Shown: positions 1 through 6,178 of the stretch, piece after piece
Layout: the number at the start of each line of letters is the position of its first letter
Position numbering within the stretch: position 1 is the stretch's first letter
Source: Bacillota bacterium
GTDB taxonomy: Bacteria > Bacillota > Clostridia > Tissierellales > Peptoniphilaceae
Assembly (NCBI GenBank): GCA_023418835.1
Contig: JAEZYW010000085.1
Location: 1 to 6,300, forward strand
Direction: 5' to 3'
DNA: 6,300 bases
Notes under the pieces: generated by a model
Seen by the model: only the letters and a program-made list of their open reading frames with translations
The model's database searches: none
Told to the model about the DNA's origin: nothing
Translations under genes and position numbers: made by a program

Positions 1-422
1 GGATTGGGCTGGTTCTTTTAATGGCTTTGTTTTATTATGGGGAAGTTAGACATCAAAAGAGAGTGGAAGATCTTGAAATTGATATCCATGGCACTTATGA
101 AAGCCAGCAAGTTTCTGATCCTTCTGGAAAGCCTTATCCAAAGACTTATATGCCTTTGTATTTTGTTTTTAATGGGAAAGATAATAGTTATATGATACAT
201 ATGGGTGGACCCATTATCGAATTTGGAACTTATGAAAAGAGTAAATTTGTAAAAAATGTATTTTACATAAAAAGCGATGACGGTAGGGAGAATTTTATTG
301 AAGTAAATCCTGTAACAAACACTTTTGCCTATTCTTTTGACAACGATTCAGATGATGTGAGGGAGTTTGTGTGGCATGATAGGGGAATGTATGTTGGATA
401 TTTTGAAAATGAGAGAAAATAG
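1..422 (+). CDS. Unrecognised protein, 5'-truncated, probably membrane-anchored
   Basis: The reading frame is open from base 3 to the TAG at 420-422. An ATG occurs at 21, but there is no Shine-Dalgarno sequence before it and the frame stays open to the window edge. The codons before the ATG read I-G-L-V-L-L and continue into M-A-L-F-Y-Y, a hydrophobic stretch of about 12 residues. I therefore read this as the 3' part of a longer gene whose membrane segment or signal anchor crosses the window edge. After it come about 120 polar residues rich in Tyr, Phe, Asp and Glu (KTYMPLYFVFNGK, GGPIIEFGTYEKS, YSFDNDSDDVREFVWHDRG), which look like a small beta-rich domain outside the membrane. I do not recognise the family and assign no function. 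It converges on the hydrolase gene at 659-1846 and is followed by the hairpin and repeat region at 448-629. Confidence 0.7.
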   Translation, partial: IGLVLLMALFYYGEVRHQKRVEDLEIDIHGTYESQQVSDPSGKPYPKTYMPLYFVFNGKDNSYMIHMGGPIIEFGTYEKSKFVKNVFYIKSDDGRENFIEVNPVTNTFAYSFDNDSDDVREFVWHDRGMYVGYFENERK

Positions 423-447
423 TTAAATTAAAAAATTTATCGCATAG

Positions 448-476
448 AAAAACGAGATGCCAATAAAGGCATCTCG
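448..476 (-). terminator. Hairpin 1: terminator for leftward transcription
   Basis: The arms CGAGATGCC (453-461) and GGCATCTCG (468-476) form a perfect 9-bp stem with a 6-nt AATAAA loop. Read on the minus strand, the stem is followed directly by TTTTT (complement of 448-452), as expected for an intrinsic terminator of transcripts coming from the hydrolase gene. On the plus strand it is followed by CAGACTAAAG, with no U-tract, so it should be a poor terminator for the left-hand gene. It is a near copy of the hairpin at 596-619. Confidence 0.7.
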
Positions 477-489
477 CAGACTAAAGACA

Positions 490-571
490 AAGGTCTCGAT
501 AAATCCTTTCTCGACTACCCTCGGGCCGGCAGGCCATGAAATGGTCTCAAAAGGATGTTATCTTCGACCTT
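490..571. repeat. Element A, copy 1 (82-bp foldback repeat)
   Basis: This 82-bp sequence runs from AAGGTC to GACCTT and recurs at 5997-6078 (79 of 82 identical) and, cut by the window end, at 6233-6300. It folds on itself along almost its full length. Using element positions, 1-6 pair with 77-82, 9-13 with 69-73, 14-20 with 61-67, 28-30 with 54-56, and GGCC 35-38 with GGCC 43-46. Its GGGCCGGCAGGCC core is GC-rich against the AT-rich surroundings. It has no reading frame of note. It resembles a REP-like or MITE-like palindromic element, but a structured RNA on either strand cannot be excluded. It lies between the two duplicated hairpins of this gap. Confidence 0.9.
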
Positions 572-595
572 TTAAATAAGTTGTCAACACTCCCA

Positions 596-629
596 CGAGA
601 TGCAAATAAAGGCATCTCGTTTATATTTT
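596..629 (+). terminator. Hairpin 2: terminator for rightward transcription
   Basis: The arms CGAGATGC (596-603) and GCATCTCG (612-619) form an 8-bp stem with an 8-nt loop, followed on the plus strand by TTTATATTTT. This fits intrinsic termination of the left-hand gene. On the minus strand the stem is followed by TGGGAGTG, with no U-tract. It matches hairpin 1 at 23 of 24 positions (A at 604 against C at 461). The terminator for each converging gene therefore lies on the far side of element A. Confidence 0.7.
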
Positions 630-658
630 GGAGAATTTTCAAATTCCCACTATAAATT

Positions 659-1846
659 TTATTTTTCTAAAAAATCCAGTGCAAAGGCTACCATTGATTC
701 GATTCCCACTGGGATAGCATCTTCATCTATCTCTAATGTCGGGTTGTGTAGGGTAGTTTTTCCTTTGTTTTGTTCAGATTCCATTCCCAGCCACATATAA
801 AATGACGGAATGTGTTTTCCATAGGCTGAGAAGTCTTCTCCTCCTGATGCTGGAAATTCTGGAATTAATACGTTTTCTTCTCCCAGTTGTTTTGTAAGGG
901 ATTCTTTTGCAATTTCAAAAAGTTCAGAGTCATTTTCTGTCACAGAATATCCCCTAACTATTTCCACATCTGCTTCACAACCAAGGGACTCTGCCAATGG
1001 TTTAATTAAATTGTTTATTCTATCTGGAATTTCTTCTGCCAAGGTGCTGTCAAAAACCCTAATAGTTCCTTCTAGTTTTACCTCGTCGCAAATTACATTG
1101 TATCTGTTTCCGCCGTGGATTGTTCCTATTGTTATTACAAGGGGAGTAAAGGGACTTGTATTTCTAGATACAATAGTTTGAAGTGCAGTCACGATATGAG
1201 ATGTGGCTACTATTGCATCAAATCCCGCTTCTGGTTGAGAAGCGTGGGACGCCTTACCCTTTATAGTTACAAAAAGTCTGTCGGATTGTGCCATCATAGC
1301 ACCGTTTCTAAAGGCGACTTTGCCCACAGGGACATTCCAAAGGTGAAGTCCAAAGGCTGCGTCTACTTTAGGGTTTTCTAATAGTCCATCTTCTATCATT
1401 TTTTTAGCTCCACCTTCTGGAGGAGATTCTTCTGCAGGTTGGAAGCAAAATAGTATATTTCCAGAAAACTTATCTTTAAGTTCTGTCAATATTTTAGTTG
1501 CACCTAACAAAATAGAAGTGTGTCCATCGTGGCCACAAGCGTGCATTACTCCAGGATTTTTGGAACTAAATTCCAAACCTGTTTGTTCTGTAATAGGTAG
1601 TGCATCTATATCTGCCCTTAAGAGGATAGTCTTTCCTTCTTCTTTTCCTCGCAAAACCCCAACAACTCCGTAACCACCTACATTAGTTCTAATCTCATCT
1701 AGAGGTAATTTTTCCAACTCTCTAATTATTCTTTTAGAGGTTTCTGATTCTTCGTAACTAAGTTCTGGGTTTTGATGGAGCTCTCTTCTAAATGCAATGA
1801 CTTCGTCTTTTACTTCTTGTGCTTTAGTTTTTATATATTCTCTCAT
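659..1846 (-). CDS. M20D-family amidohydrolase (N-acyl amino acid / aminobenzoyl-glutamate type)
   Basis: This is a 395-residue cytoplasmic metallohydrolase, full length for peptidase family M20D (HipO, YxeP and IAA-amino acid hydrolase type). Visible motifs are RRELHQNPELSYEE (20-33), LLRADIDALPI (75-85), HACGHDGH (102-109), FQPAEES (135-141), GLHLW (166-170), KASHASQP (198-205), GGEDFSAY (335-342) and LHNP (366-369). By family comparison, C104, H106, E140, H168 and H367 are the metal ligands, E139 is the general base, and H201 in the lid/dimerisation domain touches substrate. All are present, so the enzyme looks active. The minus strand carries AAGGAG 5 nt before the ATG, which supports this start. 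The transporter gene lies 79 bp upstream on the same strand, suggesting that it supplies the substrate. E. coli AbgA/AbgB is a two-subunit enzyme; only one subunit gene is present here, so the substrate (aminobenzoyl-glutamate, hippurate-like or acetylated amino acid) is open. Confidence 0.95.
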   Translation of the reverse strand: MREYIKTKAQEVKDEVIAFRRELHQNPELSYEESETSKRIIRELEKLPLDEIRTNVGGYGVVGVLRGKEEGKTILLRADIDALPITEQTGLEFSSKNPGVMHACGHDGHTSILLGATKILTELKDKFSGNILFCFQPAEESPPEGGAKKMIEDGLLENPKVDAAFGLHLWNVPVGKVAFRNGAMMAQSDRLFVTIKGKASHASQPEAGFDAIVATSHIVTALQTIVSRNTSPFTPLVITIGTIHGGNRYNVICDEVKLEGTIRVFDSTLAEEIPDRINNLIKPLAESLGCEADVEIVRGYSVTENDSELFEIAKESLTKQLGEENVLIPEFPASGGEDFSAYGKHIPSFYMWLGMESEQNKGKTTLHNPTLEIDEDAIPVGIESMVAFALDFLEK

Positions 1847-1860
1847 AAGGTCTCCTTCCT

Positions 1861-1895
1861 AAAAGAAATTCTCTGGAGAAAAGCTCCCCAGAGAA
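1861..1895 (-). terminator. Intergenic terminator or attenuator between transporter and hydrolase
   Basis: On the minus strand, after the transporter stop, TTCTCTGG pairs with CCAGAGAA (8 bp; complements of 1888-1895 and 1869-1876). The inner GGAGCTTTTCT can add two more pairs with a GG bulge. The stem is followed by TTTCTTTT (complement of 1861-1868). This has the form of a Rho-independent terminator and ends just before the hydrolase ribosome binding site. Because no convincing separate promoter is visible between the two genes, I infer partial read-through, giving less hydrolase than transporter mRNA. A processing or mRNA-stabilising hairpin is the alternative. Confidence 0.7.
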
Positions 1896-1925
1896 AATCT
1901 CTTACTTTAAATTTATACCCAAATT

Positions 1926-3437
1926 TTAAATAAATATTGGCGATCCTGGTCCTACTGGCAATCCAATGAAGAACCAAAGCATTGCGAATGCTGACCATAC
2001 TACTAAGAAAATTAAAGAGTATGGTATCATCAATGATATCAAAGTACCGATACCTGCGTCTTCGTCGTATTCTTGCATAAATGCTAGAATAATTGGAAGA
2101 TAGTTAAACAGTGGAGAAATTACATTTGTACATGAGTCTCCAATTCTGTATAAAAGTTGTGTCCAAGCTGGGTGATATCCCAATAGGTTGAACATTGGAA
2201 CAAAGATTGGTGCAAGAAGTGACCACTTTGCCGATCCAGATCCTATAAATATGTTTACAGTTGTACATACAAGGATGAAGGATAAAAATAGCGGAACGCC
2301 AATAAATCCTGCACTTTCAATACTGTGAGCCAATTTTATAGATATAAGTAGTCCTAAGTTTGTCCAGTTAAACCATCCGATAAACTGTCCAATGATAAAT
2401 GCTAAAACTATAAAAGATGACATTCCTGTAATCGCTTTTGTCATTAAAATTGGAACGTCTGAAGAGGATTTAATTACACCGATACTAACACCGTATGTAA
2501 TACCTACAACTAGGAACAATCCCAATAGAAGTGGAATTAAGGAACTCATTAGAGTTGATCTAACTAACAATGAGCCAGTTTCTGCATTTCTAAAGAATGA
2601 ATTTGCTGGAAAAGCTAACGCTGCAATAATTAATACATAAACTAAAGCTGCTAGTCCTGCTTTTCTTAAAGCTTTCTTTTCTTCCGGTAAAACTTCTGCA
2701 GTACCTTCCACTTTAACAGCCCCTTGGTATTTTCCAAGTCTCGGTTCGATAATCATGTTGTTAATTATTGTACCTACGATTGCAACTAAAAATGTAGATG
2801 CAAACATGAAATACCAGTTTGCTGTAAGTTCGATAGTAGGACCATTTGTAATAGCTGTAGCTTCGTTAGTAATCCCTTGAAGCAATGCGTCCGTTCCTGC
2901 AGGAAGTATGTTTGCTGTAAATCCTGCTGTTGTTCCTGCGTATCCTGCAGCAATTCCCGCTAAAGGATGTCTACCTAAATAAAGATAAATAATTCCTGCT
3001 AGTGGTGGAATAATAACAATTGCTGCGTCTGATGCGATATTTCCACAAATACCTATGAAAAATACCATAAATGTGACCGCCCAGTTCGGCGCTCCCAAAA
3101 TTGTACTTTTCATAAACGCTCCCATGAAACCAACGTCTTCTGCAAGACCTAAACCTAAAGTCATAGTTAGAATTAATCCTAAAGGTGCAAATCCAGTGAA
3201 GTTTTTGACCATGTTTGTCAATGCGTACGTCATACCTTCACCAGAGAAAATATTATTTATAACAATTTCTTCTCCAGTACTTGGGTTAACATCACTGACG
3301 CCAGCCATAGATAAAATCATAGAAACGATTGCAACGACGATCAGTAACATTAAGAATAACATGAAAGGATGGGGTATTTTATTACCAACTCGCTCTATCC
3401 AACCAAGTATTCCCGTACTTTTTCTTTCTTCTGCCAT
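1926..3437 (-). CDS. abgT: AbgT-family transporter (p-aminobenzoyl-glutamate type)
   Basis: This is a 503-residue polytopic inner membrane protein of the AbgT family (E. coli AbgT, N. gonorrhoeae MtrF, A. borkumensis YdaH), at the family's usual length. Characteristic stretches are GNKIPHPFMLF (18-28), NNIFSGEGMTYALTNMV (61-77), FAPLGLILTMTLGLGLAE (83-100), ASDAAIVIIPPLAG (135-148), AGFTANILPAGTDALLQGI (171-189), GSGSAKWSLLAPIFVPMF (399-416), YRIGDSCTNVISP (430-442) and the C-terminal GLPVGPGSPIF. Residues reported as important in MtrF/YdaH appear conserved: D183, S402, W405, P423, R431, D434 and P442. Family members import aminobenzoyl-glutamate, and some export sulfonamides, so direction and substrate are not settled; the downstream amidohydrolase favours uptake. 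AGGAGG lies 7 nt before the ATG. The gene is read from a promoter in the divergent region at 3469-3497. Confidence 0.95.
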   Translation of the reverse strand: MAEERKSTGILGWIERVGNKIPHPFMLFLMLLIVVAIVSMILSMAGVSDVNPSTGEEIVINNIFSGEGMTYALTNMVKNFTGFAPLGLILTMTLGLGLAEDVGFMGAFMKSTILGAPNWAVTFMVFFIGICGNIASDAAIVIIPPLAGIIYLYLGRHPLAGIAAGYAGTTAGFTANILPAGTDALLQGITNEATAITNGPTIELTANWYFMFASTFLVAIVGTIINNMIIEPRLGKYQGAVKVEGTAEVLPEEKKALRKAGLAALVYVLIIAALAFPANSFFRNAETGSLLVRSTLMSSLIPLLLGLFLVVGITYGVSIGVIKSSSDVPILMTKAITGMSSFIVLAFIIGQFIGWFNWTNLGLLISIKLAHSIESAGFIGVPLFLSFILVCTTVNIFIGSGSAKWSLLAPIFVPMFNLLGYHPAWTQLLYRIGDSCTNVISPLFNYLPIILAFMQEYDEDAGIGTLISLMIPYSLIFLVVWSAFAMLWFFIGLPVGPGSPIFI

Positions 3438-3468
3438 TTTCTTACCTCCTTATTACGTTCTATATATA

Positions 3469-3497
3469 ATAGTAAGTAATAATTAAGGAATAGTCAA
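3469..3497 (-). promoter_or_regulatory. Sigma-A-like promoter of the transporter-hydrolase operon
   Basis: On the minus strand there is TTGACT (complement of 3492-3497, 5 of 6 to the -35 consensus), a 17-nt spacer, then TACTAT (complement of 3469-3474, 4 of 6 to the -10 consensus). The start codon follows about 30 nt downstream, after an AGGAGG site. The overlapping TATTAT two to three bases further on is an alternative -10 with a longer spacer. Confidence 0.6.
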
Positions 3498-3526
3498 TAA
3501 AAATGACTAAATTATTATCTTGACTA
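3491..3526. promoter_or_regulatory. Possible operator: three TGACTA/TAGTCA half-sites between divergent promoters
   Basis: TAGTCA (3491-3496) and TGACTA (3504-3509) form a 6-bp inverted repeat with a 7-bp A/T spacer. A further TGACTA lies at 3521-3526, 17 bp from the second half-site in the same orientation. The outer two half-sites overlap the -35 boxes of the two divergent promoters. A protein bound here could control both genes, but part of the similarity is explained by the TTGACT -35 sequences themselves. Confidence 0.35.
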
Positions 3527-3548
3527 TAAAATAATTCTCATATATATT
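3520..3548 (+). promoter_or_regulatory. Sigma-A-like promoter of the SLH protein gene
   Basis: TTGACT (3520-3525), a 17-nt spacer and TATATT (3543-3548) give 5 of 6 matches to each consensus box. The distance to the TTG start at 3651 implies a 5' leader of roughly 95 nt, which is AT-rich and shows no strong hairpin to my reading. Confidence 0.6.
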
Positions 3549-3637
3549 TAGTAATATATACAAAGGATTTAATAAATATTTTTCACAGGTCAAAATATAT
3601 CTAAAAACTAGATTCATTGGAAATAAAAATATGGACG

Positions 3638-3653
3638 AGGAGGATAAAAATTG
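3638..3653 (+). promoter_or_regulatory. Ribosome binding site that fixes a TTG start
   Basis: AGGAGG (3638-3643) is followed by 7 nt and then TTG at 3651-3653. The ATG at 3631 precedes this site and is in another frame. Starting at the TTG gives an N-terminus of M-N-K-K plus a hydrophobic stretch, a textbook signal peptide. A later start would remove it. The TTG start is therefore well supported. Confidence 0.85.
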
Positions 3654-5909
3654 AATAAAAAAATAATTAGTTTGATACTTTCTATTATTATTTTAGCAGG
3701 ATCCTCAAATGTCTCCTTAGGTGCTGGAAACTCAGGGGATATGAAGGTCCAATACTTAATAGACGAAAAAATTGTAGAAGGAAGAACCACAGACGAAGAA
3801 GGGATTGTGGATTTTGCATTAGACAAAACCCTTACGAGGGCAGAAGTAACTAAATTAATTGTCCACATTTTAAATTTAAAGGACTTAGCAGAATCCATTA
3901 AAGGATCTATTAGAGCTTTTTCTGATGTGGATAATAATCATTGGGCAAATGGATACATAAGTGCTGTCACTACTAAAAACGAAAAAATTGCATATGGAAG
4001 AAGAATAATAGCGGGATATCCAGATGGGAAATTTATACCGGAAAAGGATATATCCTATAACGAAATGGCAGCGATGCTCGTTAGAATTGTAAAATCAGAT
4101 TTAACAGAAGAGATGGAAAGAGATGCCATTTGGGGGACTTCTTATTTAAACTGGGCAAAGGAATTGGGAATCTTGGAAGATGTTACAATCGAAAATTCCA
4201 ATAAGTCCATAAATAGAAGGGATGCCTTTATAATGGTCTATAACACTTTAAAAATCAGAGAAGAAATAGAAAAAGGCAATCCAGATTTTAAAGATATCTT
4301 AGGGATTGTATCAAAATTTCAAATGGGAATTTTGGAACTAAACCAAGATAATAAAACACAATACAAAATCACAGAAAACACATTGACAACAGACGGAACT
4401 CAATTTTCAAGTCTTTATGAAAATTTGATAAAGCCTGGAAGTCTTGTGCGAATAATTGTAGACGACGAGAAAAATGTAACCCATATATTAGAACTGGGAA
4501 ATCCTAGGGATTTGGCGATTCCAGGAAGATGGTTTGACGTCTCTGAAATGATCATATCCCAAAGGGAAAATACTTTTATAAAAGAAAATTACACAGAAAG
4601 TAATAGAATTATTGTAGGAGATGTTGAAGCAGAAATCACGACTAAGACTAGAATTTTTGCAGCAGATTTAGAAAAAAATGCCCTGAAAGAAGTGAAGGCC
4701 CTTTCTGAAATCTTTGAGACTTATTCAAAGAGAAGAAAACCTATAAAAGACGTCTATATGGGATATGACCAATATGTGGGAGCTCACAACGAAGCCAAGG
4801 TTATCGTCTTTGGAAATATTGAAAAATTTCAAGGAAAAGAAGAAATTAGAAGAGTTGTCACCCCAGTGGATTCCAATTTGAACTTTACAGCCCAGTCCAT
4901 GATTGGAGGATTAAATAAAGTTTTTAGCCTAAGAGACGTCACCCACTTTCCAACGGGATACGACTTTGGATTTAACGATGTAATTTTAATGTACTTTGAC
5001 GATTACGAAAACGCAAAAATTAAAAAAGTACCTCAAATTTTAATAGATTACAGCGAAGATCCAATCTATGAGATTGCAAAAATTGATCACCATATGATTG
5101 TAATCAGGGATAAAAACGGATACGAATTTCCCTTTGATATGACGACTTCTGCCCAATTTACTAGGGATGAGATCAAGGAAGGAGCCCACGTTCAAATTCT
5201 TTGGACTCCACCTCAATTTATAATGGACATAATTGGAAAAGAAAATCTTAAGGATTTAAAAAATATCGACATAGAAAAAATTCTAAGAGAAATAGACCTA
5301 GAAGAAGCTTTGGAAATTATAAAAGAAGTAAATTCGATTTCAGACTTTAACTTCCAAGTCATGGCAATTAGCGTTGTGGAAGATCCTTTAAGGGGGACTC
5401 TTCCAATTGGAATTAGAACAGGAAAATACACTGGATATATCGATTCCTTTACAGACAATGAAGTAATTGTTGTGGATAAGATTGACGGCATAAAGAGAAA
5501 TCCAAGACATTACTACATCTCTCCCACAGATTTAAATATGATTAGGCTTGCTAAAAATATGGACTTCGAAGTTGTCTACAATGTGGATTTAAGATTTGGT
5601 CAAACAGAATTTATGACAAATGTTCAATATTACTTTGACCACTCTAGGCTTTACGGATCTCCAATGGATAACTGGATTTTCCAAACAATGAAAACTACTT
5701 TTTCCAATGAATGGAACAAGGAAAAACTAGAACAAGCCTATGGAATGTTTTATTATATTGTGGAATCGGAAAATAAATATCCAATTTTATTTAAACGAGA
5801 AGAAATGGTAATGATTGCCGTAGAAAGCTACAACCAAGCCAACGACAGATTGGGAGGCCCAGGAAGAATTACAATCCCACCAGGATATTTCGAAAACTGG
5901 AAAAAGTAG
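3651..5909 (+). CDS. Secreted cell-wall protein with N-terminal SLH region and large unrecognised C-terminus
   Basis: The 752-residue product starts with a signal peptide: MNKK, a hydrophobic core to about residue 17, and likely cleavage after LGA at 23-25. Three S-layer homology repeats follow. SLH1 is about 34-78, with the canonical TRAE at 62-65. SLH2 is about 90-150 (FSDVDNNHWANGYI, then AGYPDGKFIPEKDISYNEMA). SLH3 is about 160-202 (YLNWAKELGIL, then INRRDAFIMVYNTL). SLH triplets in other Gram-positives bind pyruvylated secondary cell-wall polymer, so this protein is probably displayed on the wall. Residues 215-752 match no family I can name. They look beta-rich, with loosely repeated strand patterns such as KPGSLVRIIVDDEKNVTHIL, AKVIVFGNI, EGAHVQILW and GYIDSFTDNEVIVVDK. 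No Cys residues, catalytic motif or C-terminal anchor stands out. The gene has its own divergent promoter and a TTG start. Its TAG stop falls inside the first GTAGGG of the downstream repeat array. It could be a structural surface protein or adhesin; function is not determined. Confidence 0.9.
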   Translation: MNKKIISLILSIIILAGSSNVSLGAGNSGDMKVQYLIDEKIVEGRTTDEEGIVDFALDKTLTRAEVTKLIVHILNLKDLAESIKGSIRAFSDVDNNHWANGYISAVTTKNEKIAYGRRIIAGYPDGKFIPEKDISYNEMAAMLVRIVKSDLTEEMERDAIWGTSYLNWAKELGILEDVTIENSNKSINRRDAFIMVYNTLKIREEIEKGNPDFKDILGIVSKFQMGILELNQDNKTQYKITENTLTTDGTQFSSLYENLIKPGSLVRIIVDDEKNVTHILELGNPRDLAIPGRWFDVSEMIISQRENTFIKENYTESNRIIVGDVEAEITTKTRIFAADLEKNALKEVKALSEIFETYSKRRKPIKDVYMGYDQYVGAHNEAKVIVFGNIEKFQGKEEIRRVVTPVDSNLNFTAQSMIGGLNKVFSLRDVTHFPTGYDFGFNDVILMYFDDYENAKIKKVPQILIDYSEDPIYEIAKIDHHMIVIRDKNGYEFPFDMTTSAQFTRDEIKEGAHVQILWTPPQFIMDIIGKENLKDLKNIDIEKILREIDLEEALEIIKEVNSISDFNFQVMAISVVEDPLRGTLPIGIRTGKYTGYIDSFTDNEVIVVDKIDGIKRNPRHYYISPTDLNMIRLAKNMDFEVVYNVDLRFGQTEFMTNVQYYFDHSRLYGSPMDNWIFQTMKTTFSNEWNKEKLEQAYGMFYYIVESENKYPILFKREEMVMIAVESYNQANDRLGGPGRITIPPGYFENWKK

Positions 5910-5942
5910 GGAATGTATTCATCAATAATGATCTTTGATTTT
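5906..5942 (+). repeat. Element B, unit 1 (degenerate, overlaps the SLH stop codon)
   Basis: This begins with GTAGGG at 5906-5911 like the other B units, and continues with AATGTATTC and then CAATAATG, which match parts of unit 4. Relative to the others, much of the right arm of the hairpin is missing. The TAG stop of the SLH gene (5907-5909) is the TAG of GTAGGG. Confidence 0.5.
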
Positions 5943-5980
5943 GTAGGGTACGCATTCCTATGCGTACCGCGATATTATTT
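5943..5980 (+). repeat. Element B, unit 2 (perfect hairpin)
   Basis: GTAGGG leads into arms GGTACGCAT (5947-5955) and ATGCGTACC (5960-5968), a perfect 9-bp stem around a TCCT loop. GCGATATTATTTT follows. This is the best-paired unit of the array. It lies 34 bp after the SLH stop, so it may also act as that gene's terminator, although its U-tract is interrupted. Confidence 0.8.
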
Positions 5981-5996
5981 TGTTTCAGGATAAGCC

Positions 5997-6078
5997 AAGG
6001 TCTCGATAAATCCTTTTTCGACTACCCTCGGGCCGGCAGGCCGTGAAATGGTCTCAAAAGGATATTATCTTCGACCTT
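5997..6078. repeat. Element A, copy 2
   Basis: This is an 82-bp copy of the foldback repeat at 490-571, differing at three positions: element position 21 (T for C), 47 (G for A) and 68 (A for G). T21 adds a pair with A60, and G47 keeps a G-T pair in the alternative CCRT/ATGG hairpin. The terminal AAGGTC/GACCTT arms are unchanged. It sits between B units 2 and 3, with B unit 3 starting 4 bp after its end. Confidence 0.92.
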
Positions 6079-6081
6079 TTA

Positions 6082-6130
6082 GTAGGGTATGCATTCCTAT
6101 GGGTACCGCGATAATGCATTTCAATAGGTT
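6082..6130 (+). repeat. Element B, unit 3
   Basis: GTAGGG is followed by arms GGTATGCAT (6086-6094) and ATGGGTACC (6099-6107) around a TCCT loop. The arms pair with one G-T wobble and one G-G mismatch. The tail GCGATAATGCATTT resembles that of unit 4. The distance to unit 4 is 49 bp. Confidence 0.75.
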
Positions 6131-6178
6131 GTAGGGCAGGAATTCCTATGCATACCGCAATAATGCATTTTTGATCAT
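6131..6178 (+). repeat. Element B, unit 4
   Basis: GTAGGG is followed by CAGGAATTCCTATGCATACC. The family hairpin is damaged here (three arm mismatches), but AGGAATTCCT (6138-6147) forms its own 10-bp palindrome. The tail GCAATAATGCATTTTTGAT matches the surviving tail of unit 1. The distance to unit 5 is 48 bp. Confidence 0.75.

Noticed and set aside
633..646. Small GAATTT/AAATTC inverted repeat next to the hydrolase stop.
   Set aside because: It is A/T-only apart from the ends, has a 2-nt loop and is expected by chance in this composition.
600..800. 66-codon plus-strand ORF across hairpin 2 and the hydrolase 3' end.
   Set aside because: It starts in a terminator stem, is antisense to the hydrolase C-terminus and has no ribosome binding site.
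1115..1381. 88-codon plus-strand ORF inside the hydrolase gene.
   Set aside because: It is antisense to well-conserved M20 motifs, has no ribosome binding site and has a biased, Cys/Ser-rich composition.
2392..3486. Plus-strand ORFs of 82 and 143 codons antisense to the transporter gene.
   Set aside because: The opposite strand encodes an intact AbgT protein with its conserved motifs. These frames are its shadow.
3631..3654. Seven-codon ORF (M-D-E-E-D-K-N) ending in a TGA that overlaps the TTG start of the SLH gene, like a coupled leader peptide.
   Set aside because: There is no ribosome binding site before its ATG, and its codons are the AGGAGG site itself. Chance is the simpler explanation.
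5213..5491. 92-codon minus-strand ORF inside the SLH gene, and another at 3614-3898.
   Set aside because: They are shadows of a continuous coding frame with a signal peptide and SLH motifs, and have no supporting start signals.
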